This document shows positions 33,302-43,301 of a stretch of DNA of 46,441 bases, piece after piece. Position 1 is the first letter of the stretch, and every line of letters begins with the position of its first letter. The DNA is taken from positions 1 through 46,441 of the forward strand of contig JAJFHC010000316.1 of assembly GCA_021775835.1 (NCBI GenBank). The letters are read 5' to 3'. A program made the translations under genes and the position numbers. The stretch comes from Hyphomicrobiales bacterium. GTDB taxonomy: Bacteria > Pseudomonadota > Alphaproteobacteria > Rhizobiales > JAJFHC01. Below the pieces are notes generated by a model. It was not told the origin of the DNA. It saw only the letters and a program-made list of their open reading frames with translations, and did not search any database.

Positions 33302-34195
33302 TCATGGGTTGGTTTCGAATTGCTGCCGAATGTCTTCAATCTGCCCAAGAGTCGGCAGGCTTGCGTCGTTGCCCAGGTGTTGGATGGCAAAGGCGGAGGC
33401 TGCCCGGGCAAATCTGAAATGCTCGACCCACGGCAGTGACGGCGCATTGAGGTACGAGTACATGTACGCGCCGTGAAACGTATCGCCGGCTCCATTTGAA
33501 TCGAGAACCTGGCTTTTGGGGATGGGCAGGGCGTCGAGTTGCTGCACGCCGCCTTCCACATCCTGCCAGAGCATCCCTTTGTCGCCCTGGGTTACCCCCG
33601 CGATCCGGCAACCGCGTTTCTTTAGATAACCAACCGTTTCTTCGGCACTCATGCTCATATGCTCGCACATCAGTTCCGAAACCACAGCCACGTCGATGTA
33701 ACCGAACAGCTCTTCGGTGTTGATGCGCTTGCTGCCGCCGTCAAGCGACGTCAGGATACCTTGTTCCCGGCATCGTTTGGCATAATGCAGGGCGGCTTCA
33801 GGTTGGTGTCCGTCCACATGCAGGGCCCTGCACCCGGTCAGATCAAGGTCGGGGAACGGATGCAGATAGTCATCGTCCCGGCAGCGCACGATCGCCCGCT
33901 GACCGTCTTTCGGCATGATGAAAGACAATGAACTCTCCTCCACGTGCCGGGCGTGGATCTGTATGCCGTAGCGCGCTGCCATGTCCTTGAACATCCCGCC
34001 AAGCCAGTCGTCGGCAAGCGACGTTAGCAATTCGGGCTTGATCCCCAGTCGGGCGCAGCAGAAGGCGGCCGTGACCGCGTTGCCGCCAAAACTTACCGCA
34101 TAGTCACGCGCCACATGTTTTTCGTCCCCCGTGGGCATGTGGTCGGTGAGAAAGGTAATGTCGATATAGGACTGACCGATAAATAGCGTTTGCAT
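33302..34195 (-). CDS. PfkB-family sugar kinase
   Basis: A 297-residue ribokinase/PfkB-type kinase, phosphorylating a sugar or nucleoside with ATP. The N-terminal segment GGNAVTAAFCCARLG (about 38-52) is the first signature and NGAGDTFHGAYMY (about 250-262) is the second, containing the catalytic Asp. ATG 34195 is preferred over the TTG one codon upstream because it has an AGAGG site. The HVARDYAVSFGGNAVTAA part resembles sulfofructose kinases, but substrate cannot be assigned from that. Neighbours give no pathway. Confidence 0.88.
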   Translation of the reverse strand: MQTLFIGQSYIDITFLTDHMPTGDEKHVARDYAVSFGGNAVTAAFCCARLGIKPELLTSLADDWLGGMFKDMAARYGIQIHARHVEESSLSFIMPKDGQRAIVRCRDDDYLHPFPDLDLTGCRALHVDGHQPEAALHYAKRCREQGILTSLDGGSKRINTEELFGYIDVAVVSELMCEHMSMSAEETVGYLKKRGCRIAGVTQGDKGMLWQDVEGGVQQLDALPIPKSQVLDSNGAGDTFHGAYMYSYLNAPSLPWVEHFRFARAASAFAIQHLGNDASLPTLGQIEDIRQQFETNP

Positions 34196-34273
34196 CAATT
34201 GCCTCTGGAGTTCAACTAGGTCGTGAAACCGTCAACATCATGTCCGGTTTATAAATGAGGTCGCATCGGGACG

Positions 34274-34870
34274 TTAGGAATAACTGATGCCCCGCCACCA
34301 GGATTGGGCAACGAGAGCCTGGCGCAGTGGCGTATCCACGGCCTGAGGGGCTTCGGAAATGTAACGTTTGGCTTCCTCCAGAGACTCCGGAGCAAGGCCT
34401 TTGAGATGATCGATGGCCGAGGACATCGAGAAGGCCTGTCCGGTATGCGATGCAAAGTTACTCGGTAAGTCCGTCCACACTGCACCCGCAATTCCCGTTA
34501 ATTCTGTCCATTGCGTAATACTGTCCACGATAGATGAAAACCGTCCGCTGCACTGCCCGGTAGCTGCTGTGACAAAGCCAATCTGGCTCATGTCTGCGCG
34601 TTCGCGCCGCGCGAGATCATCCACGGCTTCTTCGACTGTAACTCGGGTGCGGGTGATGTCACTGGGCCGGCACCAACGTCCGTCATCGGGATCTATGACT
34701 AGGGCTAGGGCTTGTTTCCGTTTTGGCGAAACACGCGAAAATTCAAGGGGTAGTGATGGCCCTTTTTCCAGTTGCCACTGCCCTTGCACGAATGGGGTGA
34801 GGTTGTCCGGATCCCAAAGCAGGGAACCCCATCCAATAATGGCGATGGTCTGGGAGCGGATGTCGGTCAT
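34274..34870 (-). CDS. Gamma-glutamylcyclotransferase-like protein
   Basis: A 198-residue soluble protein opening with IAIIGWGSLLWDPDNLTPF, similar to the glycine-rich YGSLMW loop of GGCT-fold enzymes. A further stretch (LEFSRVSPKRKQALALVIDP) and an Asp/Glu-rich middle fit this fold. Some members cleave gamma-glutamyl amides, but no enzymatic assignment is possible here. The lengths and motif match an unnamed bacterial subgroup. It stands alone, 119 bases from the next gene, in a run of unrelated small genes. Confidence 0.6.
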   Translation of the reverse strand: MTDIRSQTIAIIGWGSLLWDPDNLTPFVQGQWQLEKGPSLPLEFSRVSPKRKQALALVIDPDDGRWCRPSDITRTRVTVEEAVDDLARRERADMSQIGFVTAATGQCSGRFSSIVDSITQWTELTGIAGAVWTDLPSNFASHTGQAFSMSSAIDHLKGLAPESLEEAKRYISEAPQAVDTPLRQALVAQSWWRGISYS

Positions 34871-34989
34871 GGCATATTTTCAGATATGACGTGAGGATGT
34901 GTCAATTCAGATGAGATCAGGATCGGACAGGGAGGAAAAAGCGCGGCTTGTTGCCCTAGAGACCGGCACTGTTCACAAAAACTCAGGAC

Positions 34990-35289
34990 TCAGGTCACGG
35001 CCGGTTCGAATGCAAATTTCTCGTAGACATTGATTCTCGGTTCGAACATCGCCATTCCTGAAATGCCGATCGACACTTCGCGCATCATACTGTCAAGGGC
35101 GTGTTCAGCGGAGGCTTGTGTCGTCCAGTTGGTCATAAAGACATAGTTGCCGCTATCGTAGTCGGCATAATAGCTCAAACCCTCATAATTGGGCTGGCGC
35201 TGCAGAGCTTTCGCAATGTTACGAGCCACCTCATCAGCTGGATCCTTGCTGTTGGGGCCGAGATATATTTGAACCGAGCGAGAAAACAT
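34990..35289 (-). CDS. Small ABM-fold protein (antibiotic biosynthesis monooxygenase-like)
   Basis: A 99-residue protein of the size and pattern of dimeric alpha/beta-barrel (ABM/EthD-like) domains: an N-terminal strand (FSRSVQIYLGP), a helix (DEVARNIAKALQRQPNYEG), then strands (LSYYADYDSG, NYVFMTNWTTQAS). Many such proteins have no known reaction. No catalytic residues can be pinpointed. Start ATG 35289. Confidence 0.6.
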   Translation of the reverse strand: MFSRSVQIYLGPNSKDPADEVARNIAKALQRQPNYEGLSYYADYDSGNYVFMTNWTTQASAEHALDSMMREVSIGISGMAMFEPRINVYEKFAFEPAVT

Positions 35290-35533
35290 GACGCCTCCGG
35301 ATTCTGGCGGATGCCATCCTACGTGCGGATGACGCTAGTGGTATTTGGTTAATTACCCAATAATGGCGACGCAGTCTCTTAACAAGTCCGGCATTGCAAC
35401 GTTCAGGGGTGTGGAAAAACCAACTGTGTAACCTCACCGATTTAGGATAATGTTAGTGCCCTGACTATCTCTCGTCGCGGCATTTGCGATTATTTGCGCA
35501 GGTGAGATGGATAGTTTCGGAAAGAGGCACGGG

Positions 35534-35938
35534 ATGATCGGGACATTTACGTCTGTAGCCATATACATCGGGATCATAATCCTGATGAATGTTGGCTTGG
35601 CCATGCGCGTGTCCCATTTGCGGCACGTCAACGGTATCAGCCGGGGACATGGTGGCAGCATTGAACTCGAGTGGTCCATTCGTGCCCACGGAAACAATGC
35701 CGAGTATGCATCGTTTGCATTGGCAGGCATGGTTTTTCTGGCACTCCTCGACGCACCTGTCCTGCTCGCCCACATAATCGGTCTGTCCTATACGGTCGGG
35801 CGGATCGTGGTGGCCTACGCGCTAGGATGGCGAAAGGGCGATAACAAACTCCGCAAAACCGGAACATCCCTTACCTGGTTCTCACTGGTCGTGCTGGCGG
35901 TAGCTCTTTGCGTCCTGGGACTGGAACTGGACAACTGA
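35534..35938 (+). CDS. MAPEG-family membrane protein
   Basis: A 134-residue protein with four predicted helices and the family's conserved segment EWSIRAHGNNAEYASFALA near residues 45-65. MAPEG proteins include microsomal glutathione S-transferases and related enzymes; bacterial members are mostly uncharacterised. ATG 35534 has an AGAGG site six bases upstream; the longer frame from 35507 adds nine polar residues before the first helix. Confidence 0.88.
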   Translation: MIGTFTSVAIYIGIIILMNVGLAMRVSHLRHVNGISRGHGGSIELEWSIRAHGNNAEYASFALAGMVFLALLDAPVLLAHIIGLSYTVGRIVVAYALGWRKGDNKLRKTGTSLTWFSLVVLAVALCVLGLELDN

Positions 35939-35976
35939 AGGTTCCTGTAATCGGATAATATGATTGCCGACAGGCT

Positions 35977-36546
35977 TTAGGATTCCGTGTCCACTGCGAT
36001 CCCCTTGAGCGTTCCGGACTGTGCAAGCAAGGCACTGGACCAGACAAATCCCAGTTCATGAGTGCGATATCCGGCAAACTGACCATTGCGTTCGACAGCC
36101 TGAATGCCGCCCAGATTTTTATAGAATCCGATCGCAGGTTCGTTGTCTGCGAGCACCCACACGCCTGTACTGCGGTATCCACCGTTACACAGAGATGACG
36201 CCATAGCCCTCAACAGTCGCCGTCCGAGTCCGAGGTCCTGGAAGGACTCCAGAACATACAATAAGGCAATTTCGCCAGTAGCCGGTAACGCGCGACCACG
36301 CTTTTCATTGCAGATGCCAAACCCAACGACCCGGGTGCCATCCTCTTCCGCCACGAAGGAAAGAGCTCTTGAGACCGGATCCACAAGGCGTTTGCGCCAG
36401 ATCCCAGCAAGTTCACGGCCATCCCAGGGGTGCAACAGGTTGTCGGGCAGAATGCCGTGATACGTCTGAGCCCAGGAACACATTTGCACCTTGGCAATCT
36501 CTATTTCGTCGCCAGGGGCGGCGTTCCTGATGGCTAACAGACTCAT
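35977..36546 (-). CDS. GNAT family N-acetyltransferase
   Basis: A 189-residue acetyltransferase with the usual motifs: a beta4 strand in EIALLYVLESFQDLGLGRRLL (acetyl-CoA-binding Q-x-x-G-L-G-R around 110-118) and the C-terminal ADNEPAIGFYKNLGG. The N-terminal IAKVQMCSWAQTYHGILPD is also found in RimI/PhnO-like members. Substrate unknown. ATG 36546 is chosen over 36615 because the additional residues look unrelated to the family. Confidence 0.85.
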   Translation of the reverse strand: MSLLAIRNAAPGDEIEIAKVQMCSWAQTYHGILPDNLLHPWDGRELAGIWRKRLVDPVSRALSFVAEEDGTRVVGFGICNEKRGRALPATGEIALLYVLESFQDLGLGRRLLRAMASSLCNGGYRSTGVWVLADNEPAIGFYKNLGGIQAVERNGQFAGYRTHELGFVWSSALLAQSGTLKGIAVDTES

Positions 36547-36612
36547 GGTGTCATTTGAGCCTCTTTCCGCCAGCCGGTGCAAGCACTGAATCCCGGGATG
36601 ATGAACCGAACG

Positions 36613-36641
36613 CAAAAAAAGAGGCGGCCCGGTGGCCGCCC
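36613..36641 (-). terminator. Rho-independent terminator after nrdJ
   Basis: On the minus strand, GGCGGCC (36640-36634) pairs with GGCCGCC (36629-36623) around a CGGT-type loop and runs into seven Us (36620-36614). It starts 26 bases after the nrdJ stop, in the direction of that gene, and lies upstream of the following GNAT gene. Confidence 0.85.
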
Positions 36642-36665
36642 CAAGTTCCCCTCAGGAGAAATTCG

Positions 36666-39600
36666 TTACGAACAACCGCTTGTCGATCCACAGGTGTCGC
36701 ACTTGAGGCAGGTGCCGTTGCGTACCATGGTAAAGTTGCCGCATTCGCCGCACGGGTCGCCCTCATAGCCTTTCATTCTGGCCTCGGCCATGAGGTCGAC
36801 CGCGCTGCGCCCTGGGTCCGCCGCTGCTTCTCCGGGGTTGTTTACGTCCAGTTGGGCCACGTCGAGCGAAGTCGCTGTCGCTGTCACGGTTGCGCTCATG
36901 ACAGCTTCTGCCCGCGCTTGCAGAACACCGACATCTCCACCGGACATTGTTGATGTGTTCGGCATGACCACGACATTGTCGGCAACTTGGCGGCGGACAA
37001 GGCCCTGGCTGACCACCTGTTTGGCGGGGACAGGAGCGTGAGTTGCTCCTGTCCCGTCACTTTTACCCTCATTTGCACCGGCGCCCATGACGTCGAAGCC
37101 GATCTGGGAAGGATCCACATGAGCCAGATCGTTACGGCCCGCATAGGACACCGCAAGTTCCCGGAAGACATAGTCGAGAATTGAAGTGGCGTTCTTGATC
37201 ATGTCGTTGCCCTGAACCAGACCGGCCGGTTCAAATCGGGTGAACGTGAACGCATCGACATATTCTTCGAGCGGTACGCCATACTGAAGTCCAAGTGAAA
37301 TTGCGATGGCGAAATTGTTCATCAGGCTGCGGAAAGCGGCGCCTTCCTTGTGCATGTCGATGAAGATCTCGCCCAGTCGACCGTCGTCATATTCTCCGGT
37401 TCTCAGGTAAACCTTGTGACCGCCAACCAGTGCTTTCTGGGTGTATCCCTTGCGCCGTTGTGGCAGCTTGTCCCGCTCTTGTTTGGCAGCGATTTCAACA
37501 ATCCGCTCAACGATCTTCTCAGACATCACTTCCGCGCGCTGTACAGCCGGTTGTGACGCCGCAACCGCATCAATGATGTCATCCTGATCTTCATCGTCAT
37601 CTGCCAGCAATTGGGCGTTGAGTGGCTGGGAAAGCTTCGAGCCGTCGCGATAAAGCGCGTTCGCCTTCAGGGCAAGGCGCCAGGAGAGGGTATAGGCTTC
37701 CTTGCATTCCTCTACTGTTGCGTCGTTTGGCATGTTGATCGTCTTGGAGATCGCACCGGAGATGAAGGGCTGAGCCGCAGCCATCATCGTGATGTGGCTG
37801 TCCACTGAAAGGTACCGTTTGCCGATGCGGCCACACGGGTTGGCGCAATCGAACACCGGAAGATGTTCGTCTGCGAGCCCAGGTGCGCCCTCAAGGGTCA
37901 TGGCGCCGCAACAATAGATGTTGGCGGCGTTGACGGCGTCACGGTTGAAACCGATCTCCGACAACAGATCAAAGTCCAGATTGTCCAGTTTGTCCGCATC
38001 GGCACCCAGAACGTTGCTGCAGAACTCTTCACCAAGAGTCCACTTGTTGAACACGAACTTGATGTCAAACGCCGAGCCAAGCGCGTTTTCAACCGTTTCG
38101 ATCTTTTCCTCGGTAAAGCCCTTTGCCCTCAACGCGGCGTGGTTGATGCCTGGCGCGTCCTTGAGTGAGCCGTGCCCCACTGCATAGTCGACGATGTCGG
38201 TGATCTGTTCTTCATCGTAGCCCAGGCCGCGAAGCGCGTCTGGTACAGCCCGGTTGATGATCTTGAAATAGCCACCGCCGGCGAGTTTCTTGAATTTCAC
38301 CAGTGCGAAATCGGGTTCAATACCCGTTGTATCGCAGTCCATCACCAGACCAATCGTGCCTGTCGGTGCAATAACCGTAGATTGAGCGTTACGGTAACCG
38401 AAGGATTCTCCCAGTTCCACTGCCCGGTCCCAGGCCATCATCGCATGCTCGACAAGAGCCTTTTCCGGACAATTGGCATGATCCAGGGCAACGGGGATTG
38501 TATTGAGTCCTTCGTAACCGTCTGCGTTACCGTGGGCGGCATTGCGATGGTTGCGCATGACACGCAGCATGTGATCCTTGTTGGGACCGTATCCCGGGAA
38601 TGGTCCCAGTTCCTTGGCGATCTCCGCCGACGTCGAATAAGCGACACCAGTCATCACGGCTGTGATCGCTCCACAAATCGCGCGGCCTTCCGGAGAGTCA
38701 TAGGGAATGCCGGATGTCATGAGCAAGCCGCCAATGTTGGCAAATCCGAGACCTAGTGTGCGATAGCGGTATGACAGCTTGGCAATTTCCTTGGACGGAA
38801 ACTGCGCCATCAGCACCGAGACTTCCAGCACAACTGTCCAGAGCCGCACACCGTGTTCAAACGCGTCGATGTCGAATTGGCCGTCTGACCTTTTGAACTG
38901 GAGGAGGTTCAGAGACGCAAGGTTGCAGGCTGTGTCATCCAGGAACATGTATTCGGAACAAGGATTGGATGCTCTGATCGGACCGCTGGCGGGGCAGGTG
39001 TGCCAGTCGTTGATTGTCGTGTGATACTGGATGCCGGGGTCGGCCGATGCCCAGGCCGAGTACCCGATCTGATCCCACAGGTCGTTCGCGGAAAGCGTCT
39101 TGACCACATGACCGCTCTTGCGTGATGTCAGGTTCCAGGGGGAGTCGTCTTCCACGGCTTGCAGGAATTCGTCCGTCACGCGTACCGAGTTGTTCGAATT
39201 CTGTCCCGACACAGTGCGGTAGGCTTCCGAATCCCAGTCTGTGTCATAGGTGTCGAAGGCAATTGCAGTGTGGCCCTGTTTGGCGAACTGAATGATGCGG
39301 CGGACATAACTGTCCGGGATCTGATTCTGCCGGGCCAGTTTGATTTCCCGCTTGAGTACCGGATTCTTGGCAGGATCGAAGCAATCGTCGCCGTCACCCT
39401 TGCAGTTGACGCAAGCCTTCATGATGGCGTTGAGATGGTTTGCGCAGATCTTGGATCCGGTAACCAGTGCCGCGACTTTCTGTTCTTCGCGAACCTTCCA
39501 GTTTATGTATTCCTCGATGTCGGGATGGTCGATGTCGACCACAACCATCTTTGCCGCGCGTCGCGTCGTGCCACCAGACTTGATGGCACCGGCGGCACGG

Positions 39601-40385
39601 TCGCCGATTTTCAGGAAACTCATCAGTCCGGATGACTTTCCGCCTCCGGACAGCGATTCGTTTTCTCCGCGGATTTTCGAGAAGTTGGACCCTGTACCGG
39701 AGCCGTACTTGAAAAGACGGGCTTCCCGGGTCCAGAGATCCATGATGCCGTTTTCATTGACAAGGTCGTCTTCAACCGACTGGATGAAACAGGCGTGGGG
39801 TTGCGGGTGTTCGTAGGCCGATTTGGAGCGGGTCAGACGACCGGTCTCGAAATCCACGTAATAGTGACCCTGGCCAGGGCCGTCTATGCCATAGGCCCAA
39901 TGCAGTCCGGTGTTGAACCACTGAGGTGAATTTGGCGCAACTTTCTGGGTTGCAAGCATGAAACACAGTTCGTCGTAGAATGCGCGGGCATCTGCTTCGG
40001 AATCAAAATAGCCGCCTTTCCAGCCCCAATAGGTCCACGTGCCAGCCAGGCGTTCGAAGACCTGGGTGGCCCGAATTTCCGGACCAAAACGTTCGGCTTC
40101 CGGAAGTTTGGCCAGTTTTTTCTGATCTGGCACACTGCGCCACAACCAGGATGGAACGGTGTTCTCTTCAACTTTCTTCAGGCAGACCGGGACACCTGCT
40201 TTGCGGAAATATTTCTGGGCAATAATGTCGCTCGCAACCTGACTCCAGGAGGCGGGGACCTCCACATTTTCCAGTTGGAAGACGATAGAACCGTCTGGAT
40301 TCCGGATCTCGCTTTTGGTCGTACGGAATTTGATTCCGTCAAATGGCGATTTACCCGCTTCTGTGTAGTGACGATCAATCCGCAT
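36666..40385 (-). CDS. nrdJ: Adenosylcobalamin-dependent ribonucleotide reductase (class II)
   Basis: A 1239-residue class II reductase, making deoxynucleotides with a B12-generated thiyl radical, in the cytoplasm. Length and parts fit the large NrdJ type: [20 protein letters not shown], the substrate-binding [21 protein letters not shown] and the later ANPCGRI. The C-terminal tail has several CxxC pairs ([23 protein letters not shown]), the zinc-binding/redox tail of these enzymes. ATG 40385 has a GAGGAAAAA site. The 5' leader may be about 250 bases long. The likely promoter (40644-40673) overlaps NrdR-like boxes. No other class of reductase is in the window. Confidence 0.96.
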   Translation of the reverse strand: MRIDRHYTEAGKSPFDGIKFRTTKSEIRNPDGSIVFQLENVEVPASWSQVASDIIAQKYFRKAGVPVCLKKVEENTVPSWLWRSVPDQKKLAKLPEAERFGPEIRATQVFERLAGTWTYWGWKGGYFDSEADARAFYDELCFMLATQKVAPNSPQWFNTGLHWAYGIDGPGQGHYYVDFETGRLTRSKSAYEHPQPHACFIQSVEDDLVNENGIMDLWTREARLFKYGSGTGSNFSKIRGENESLSGGGKSSGLMSFLKIGDRAAGAIKSGGTTRRAAKMVVVDIDHPDIEEYINWKVREEQKVAALVTGSKICANHLNAIMKACVNCKGDGDDCFDPAKNPVLKREIKLARQNQIPDSYVRRIIQFAKQGHTAIAFDTYDTDWDSEAYRTVSGQNSNNSVRVTDEFLQAVEDDSPWNLTSRKSGHVVKTLSANDLWDQIGYSAWASADPGIQYHTTINDWHTCPASGPIRASNPCSEYMFLDDTACNLASLNLLQFKRSDGQFDIDAFEHGVRLWTVVLEVSVLMAQFPSKEIAKLSYRYRTLGLGFANIGGLLMTSGIPYDSPEGRAICGAITAVMTGVAYSTSAEIAKELGPFPGYGPNKDHMLRVMRNHRNAAHGNADGYEGLNTIPVALDHANCPEKALVEHAMMAWDRAVELGESFGYRNAQSTVIAPTGTIGLVMDCDTTGIEPDFALVKFKKLAGGGYFKIINRAVPDALRGLGYDEEQITDIVDYAVGHGSLKDAPGINHAALRAKGFTEEKIETVENALGSAFDIKFVFNKWTLGEEFCSNVLGADADKLDNLDFDLLSEIGFNRDAVNAANIYCCGAMTLEGAPGLADEHLPVFDCANPCGRIGKRYLSVDSHITMMAAAQPFISGAISKTINMPNDATVEECKEAYTLSWRLALKANALYRDGSKLSQPLNAQLLADDDEDQDDIIDAVAASQPAVQRAEVMSEKIVERIVEIAAKQERDKLPQRRKGYTQKALVGGHKVYLRTGEYDDGRLGEIFIDMHKEGAAFRSLMNNFAIAISLGLQYGVPLEEYVDAFTFTRFEPAGLVQGNDMIKNATSILDYVFRELAVSYAGRNDLAHVDPSQIGFDVMGAGANEGKSDGTGATHAPVPAKQVVSQGLVRRQVADNVVVMPNTSTMSGGDVGVLQARAEAVMSATVTATATSLDVAQLDVNNPGEAAADPGRSAVDLMAEARMKGYEGDPCGECGNFTMVRNGTCLKCDTCGSTSGCS

Positions 40386-40643
40386 CTTTTTCCTCGTTTG
40401 CTCCGTGCTCAAGGGCACGGCATGCCGTTTCATTTCCACATCTCGTCCGGCCAAATGACTGGACCATCCTTTTGTCGCCTTGAGGTCACTTTCGGGTCTA
40501 GGCAAACAATCCCAATTAGCGGCACAAAAGACTTGCCGTTCCGACGGACACCCACCGGATTCACTCGTTACATTTTGGGATACACCTGAACCGGTCCATG
40601 TCTGGATCCGGCGGGTGTGTTGTTGGCCCCTCAGCGCGCAGTC

Positions 40644-40673
40644 ACTGTATGCTGAGTTCGCTCCGCACGTCAA
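40644..40673 (-). promoter_or_regulatory. Candidate promoter of nrdJ
   Basis: On the minus strand, TTGACG (40673-40668), 18 bases, then TACAGT (40649-40644). The transcript would start near 40637, giving a leader of about 250 bases. The -35 lies inside one of two NrdR-like boxes, as expected for a repressed promoter. Confidence 0.45.
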
Positions 40674-40714
40674 GAATTAGTGTGTTAACAAAATCCTAAC
40701 ACAAGATGTAGTGC
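40668..40714. promoter_or_regulatory. Two NrdR-like boxes 31 bp apart upstream of nrdJ
   Basis: The box at 40699-40714 (ACACAAGATGTAGTGC) agrees with the NrdR consensus ACACWATATATWGTGT at 13 of 16 positions. A second, weaker one at 40668-40683 matches 10 of 16 and has a perfect half-site (TAGTGT). Their spacing of 31 bases is three helical turns, the usual arrangement for the NrdR repressor. The rest of the 803-base gap (40386-41188) holds the nrdJ leader with a small CCGTGC/GCACGG hairpin (40403-40420) and no further gene I can support. Confidence 0.55.
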
Positions 40715-41188
40715 CAAAGCTGTGGGAAACCTGTGAATTGTCCAAGAATCACAGGGAAACTCTCACAATTCTGGAACTATCTGTAGTAGGGCGCAAGTGC
40801 TTTCTCACAGGATGTAGGCATACTGAAACATCGAATTTATGGTTAATCAAAAGTAAAAATCGAAGCCCGAGAAATTTCAAACACGAACGATAAATACCTT
40901 TCACCGAACCCAATCGGCATAAATGCGCCTTTTCACTGTCCCACCGGGTGATTCTGGCTGGGACGCACGTGATTCGATTCGGATGGTTGCGAATCGCAGC
41001 AGGTAAGGAGAAAAATATCCGTTCAAACTGACGATAGAGATGTGAACTAAATCGGTGAGACGGTCCGACCAGCACAATGGGTTGTCAGATCTGGCAATGA
41101 TCGAGATGAGTATAGGTATGCCCACTGGACTGGACCGCCTGCATACGTCATAAGTGGGTACGAATTGCTAACCTTAAGGGCAGGCCTG

Positions 41189-41569
41189 ATGAAGTTCCTT
41201 CTTCAATTCTTCACATGGTGGAATGGACAGACACTGGGAACGCGCTTTCACACATGGCGCAACGGTGAGTTCGTCGGTGAAGACGACATGGCCAACAAGT
41301 ATTACCGCGCGCGCAATGGCGACCGGCGCTGGGTGATCTATGACGGTATTGCTGAACCTTCCGCTGTGCCGCCGGAGTGGCATGGTTGGCTGCATTACAC
41401 AGTCGACACACCGCCCACGGAAGAAGACTACACGCCACATGAATGGCAGAAAGCCCACCAACCCAACATGACGGGGACGGCCTCGGCCTACCGCCCTGAC
41501 GGCAGCATCCTGTCTGGTGCAAAACGCCCGCAGGCGACCGGCGACTACGAAGCCTGGCAGCCTGAGTAG
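41189..41569 (+). CDS. NADH:ubiquinone oxidoreductase accessory subunit NDUFA12 (B17.2)
   Basis: A 126-residue protein matching the alphaproteobacterial homologue of the mitochondrial complex I subunit NDUFA12. Conserved parts are FTWWNGQTLGTRFHTWRNG, YYRARNGDRRWVIYDG, PPEWHGWLHYTVD and YTPHEWQKAHQPNMTGT. It is a peripheral subunit on the cytoplasmic side of complex I, with no catalytic role. ATG 41189 is the start; the frame upstream to 41165 has no ribosome site. The gene starts a run of plus-strand genes that ends at DUF2155, a typical alphaproteobacterial order. Confidence 0.95.
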   Translation: MKFLLQFFTWWNGQTLGTRFHTWRNGEFVGEDDMANKYYRARNGDRRWVIYDGIAEPSAVPPEWHGWLHYTVDTPPTEEDYTPHEWQKAHQPNMTGTASAYRPDGSILSGAKRPQATGDYEAWQPE

Positions 41570-41659
41570 ACACGCGATGTCTCTGACTGCCGACACCGGC
41601 AACAGCTAAGATTGAACAATTCGAAATCTGGAATTTTGCGAAGCAAGAGGGACCGGACC

Positions 41660-42106
41660 ATGAAAAATAATGCCATTGAAACGATTATAGGCGCGGCTGT
41701 CATTGCGATTGCGGTGGCATTCTTCACCTATGCCTACAAGACCGCTGATGTAGGCAAGGGATCCGACGGCTACTCATTGACGGCCCAATTCGAACGCGTT
41801 GACGGCGTGTCCACAGGTACCGACGTCCGAATGGCTGGCATCAAGATCGGAACGGTGACGGCCCAAAGGCTGGAGCCATCGAGCTACGAGGCAATTCTGA
41901 CAATCAGCGTCAGCCCTGAAGTCAAGCTTCCCACTGATTCTACGGCGAAAATCACATCCGAAGGCCTGCTGGGCGGGAATTATATTTCACTGGAACCGGG
42001 CGGCGACGAAACGATGCTGGCCGCAGGCGGAAAGATAGTGAACACGCAAAGCTCCGTAGACCTGATTGGTCTGTTGGGCCAGGCTATCTTCAATAAGGGA
42101 TCTTGA
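41660..42106 (+). CDS. mlaD: MlaD-family (MCE domain) outer-membrane lipid transport protein
   Basis: A 148-residue protein with one N-terminal helix (about 8-28) and a single MCE domain (YSLTAQFERVDGVSTGTDVRMAGIKIGTV, ending GGNYISLEPGG), followed by a short helical tail with a hydrophobic end (LIGLLGQAIF). MlaD is the hexameric periplasmic ring of the Mla system, moving phospholipids to maintain outer-membrane asymmetry. Here it is alone; no MlaE, MlaF or MlaC gene is adjacent. The start at 41660 has an AGAGGG site. The stop overlaps the next gene's ATG (TGATG). Confidence 0.9.
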   Translation: MKNNAIETIIGAAVIAIAVAFFTYAYKTADVGKGSDGYSLTAQFERVDGVSTGTDVRMAGIKIGTVTAQRLEPSSYEAILTISVSPEVKLPTDSTAKITSEGLLGGNYISLEPGGDETMLAAGGKIVNTQSSVDLIGLLGQAIFNKGS

Positions 42107-42885
42107 TGGCGCAAGGCCTCAAGCAATCCGGCGATCAGGTTTGGTCGGTGGACGGATATGACACGCACGCACGATTTGTTTCCACGCTTGGTGCGGGTAT
42201 CAAGGACTGGCTCGCCGTTGAACCAGGTGAGCATGTCCTAGATCTTGGGTGTGGTGACGGTGCCCTGACGGTTGAACTCGTCGCGGACGGTGCCCATGTC
42301 GTCGGCGTGGATTCGAGTGCCGAGTTTGTCGCAAAAGCCCGGCAAAGAGGTCTCACAGTCCATCTCATGGATGGTCATGATTTGCCATTCAAGCAGGAGT
42401 TCGATGCCGTTTTCTCGAACGCCGCGTTGCACTGGATGACCGGCGCCAAACAGGTGGTCACAAACGTTGCCCGTGCATTGAAACCAAATGGGCGATTCGT
42501 GGCCGAATTTGGCGGACACGGCAATGTAGCGGCAATCGTCACAGCAGTGCGGGCTGTGGTGGCAGCACGGGGAGGGAACGCGGATCTTGCCTTTCCGTGG
42601 TTTTTCCCCACAACGGATGAGTATGCCGCTCTGCTGGAGGAAGCAGGATTTTCTGTTAGACGTATAGCGCTGATTCCCCGACCAACACCCTTGCCGACGG
42701 ACATGGCCGGTTGGCTTCGCACCTTCTGTGAGCCGTTTTTTGCTCAGTTTGGTGATGAATCAGACATGGCATTGCAAGACGTCGTCAATCTCCTGAAGCC
42801 AAGCTTGTGCGATGTAAAGGGTAACTGGACCGCCGACTACGTCCGGTTGCGGGTAGATGCCGTGTCGGGAGCGACTGACGTATGA
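42106..42885 (+). CDS. Class I SAM-dependent methyltransferase
   Basis: A 259-residue methyltransferase, probably of a small molecule or lipid. The SAM-binding motif I is VLDLGCGDGALTVEL (about 44-58), followed by VVGVDSSAEFV and the motif DAVFSNAALHWM (about 104-115). The last resembles trans-aconitate methyltransferase- and UbiE-like enzymes; no substrate can be named. ATG 42106 overlaps the mlaD stop, so the two are translationally coupled. Confidence 0.9.
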   Translation: MAQGLKQSGDQVWSVDGYDTHARFVSTLGAGIKDWLAVEPGEHVLDLGCGDGALTVELVADGAHVVGVDSSAEFVAKARQRGLTVHLMDGHDLPFKQEFDAVFSNAALHWMTGAKQVVTNVARALKPNGRFVAEFGGHGNVAAIVTAVRAVVAARGGNADLAFPWFFPTTDEYAALLEEAGFSVRRIALIPRPTPLPTDMAGWLRTFCEPFFAQFGDESDMALQDVVNLLKPSLCDVKGNWTADYVRLRVDAVSGATDV

Positions 42886-42911
42886 TTTACAGCATTATTT
42901 GAGCCACACGA

Positions 42912-43301
42912 ATGCACAGATTTTTTGTTACCCCCGCGGCAATGAGACTTGGCATCGCGCTGTTTCTGACCGTGTTACCAGGGCAATCCCTTTCTGAACC
43001 GGTCAGCAATCCGATTGCTGTCTTTTCCGGCCTCGACAAGATTACAGCCGTTATTCGGACGTTTGAGGTGCCGGTAGATAAGACCGTGTTGTTCGGCACG
43101 CTCGAGGTAACGCCACGCATTTGCAATACCCGACCGCCCATCGAAACGCCGAAAACAACGGCATTCGTCGATGTCAGGGAGCGCCGGCACGGAAGTGAGC
43201 CGAAGCGTATTTTCTCTGGGTGGATGTTCGCCGACAGTCCCGGTCTGTCAGGCGTCGAGCATCCGGTCTACGACGTCTGGCTCACCGACTGTAAGACATA
43301 A
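42912..43301 (+). CDS. DUF2155 domain-containing exported protein
   Basis: A 129-residue exported protein (signal peptide to about residue 28, ending SLSE) matching DUF2155. Conserved parts are [30 protein letters not shown] and [27 protein letters not shown]. Two cysteines remain in the mature part. This family of unknown function normally sits between complex I NDUFA12 and aat in alphaproteobacteria, as here. The last 34 bases overlap the convergent aat gene. Confidence 0.9.
   Translation: MHRFFVTPAAMRLGIALFLTVLPGQSLSEPVSNPIAVFSGLDKITAVIRTFEVPVDKTVLFGTLEVTPRICNTRPPIETPKTTAFVDVRERRHGSEPKRIFSGWMFADSPGLSGVEHPVYDVWLTDCKT

Noticed and set aside
40386..40680. Cobalamin riboswitch before nrdJ
   Set aside because: Considered because the enzyme needs B12, but no B12 box (GCCACTG) or other conserved riboswitch segments could be found on either strand.
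40749..41075. 108-codon minus-strand frame between nrdJ and the NDUFA12 gene
   Set aside because: No ribosome site, no family pattern, irregular composition; probably chance.
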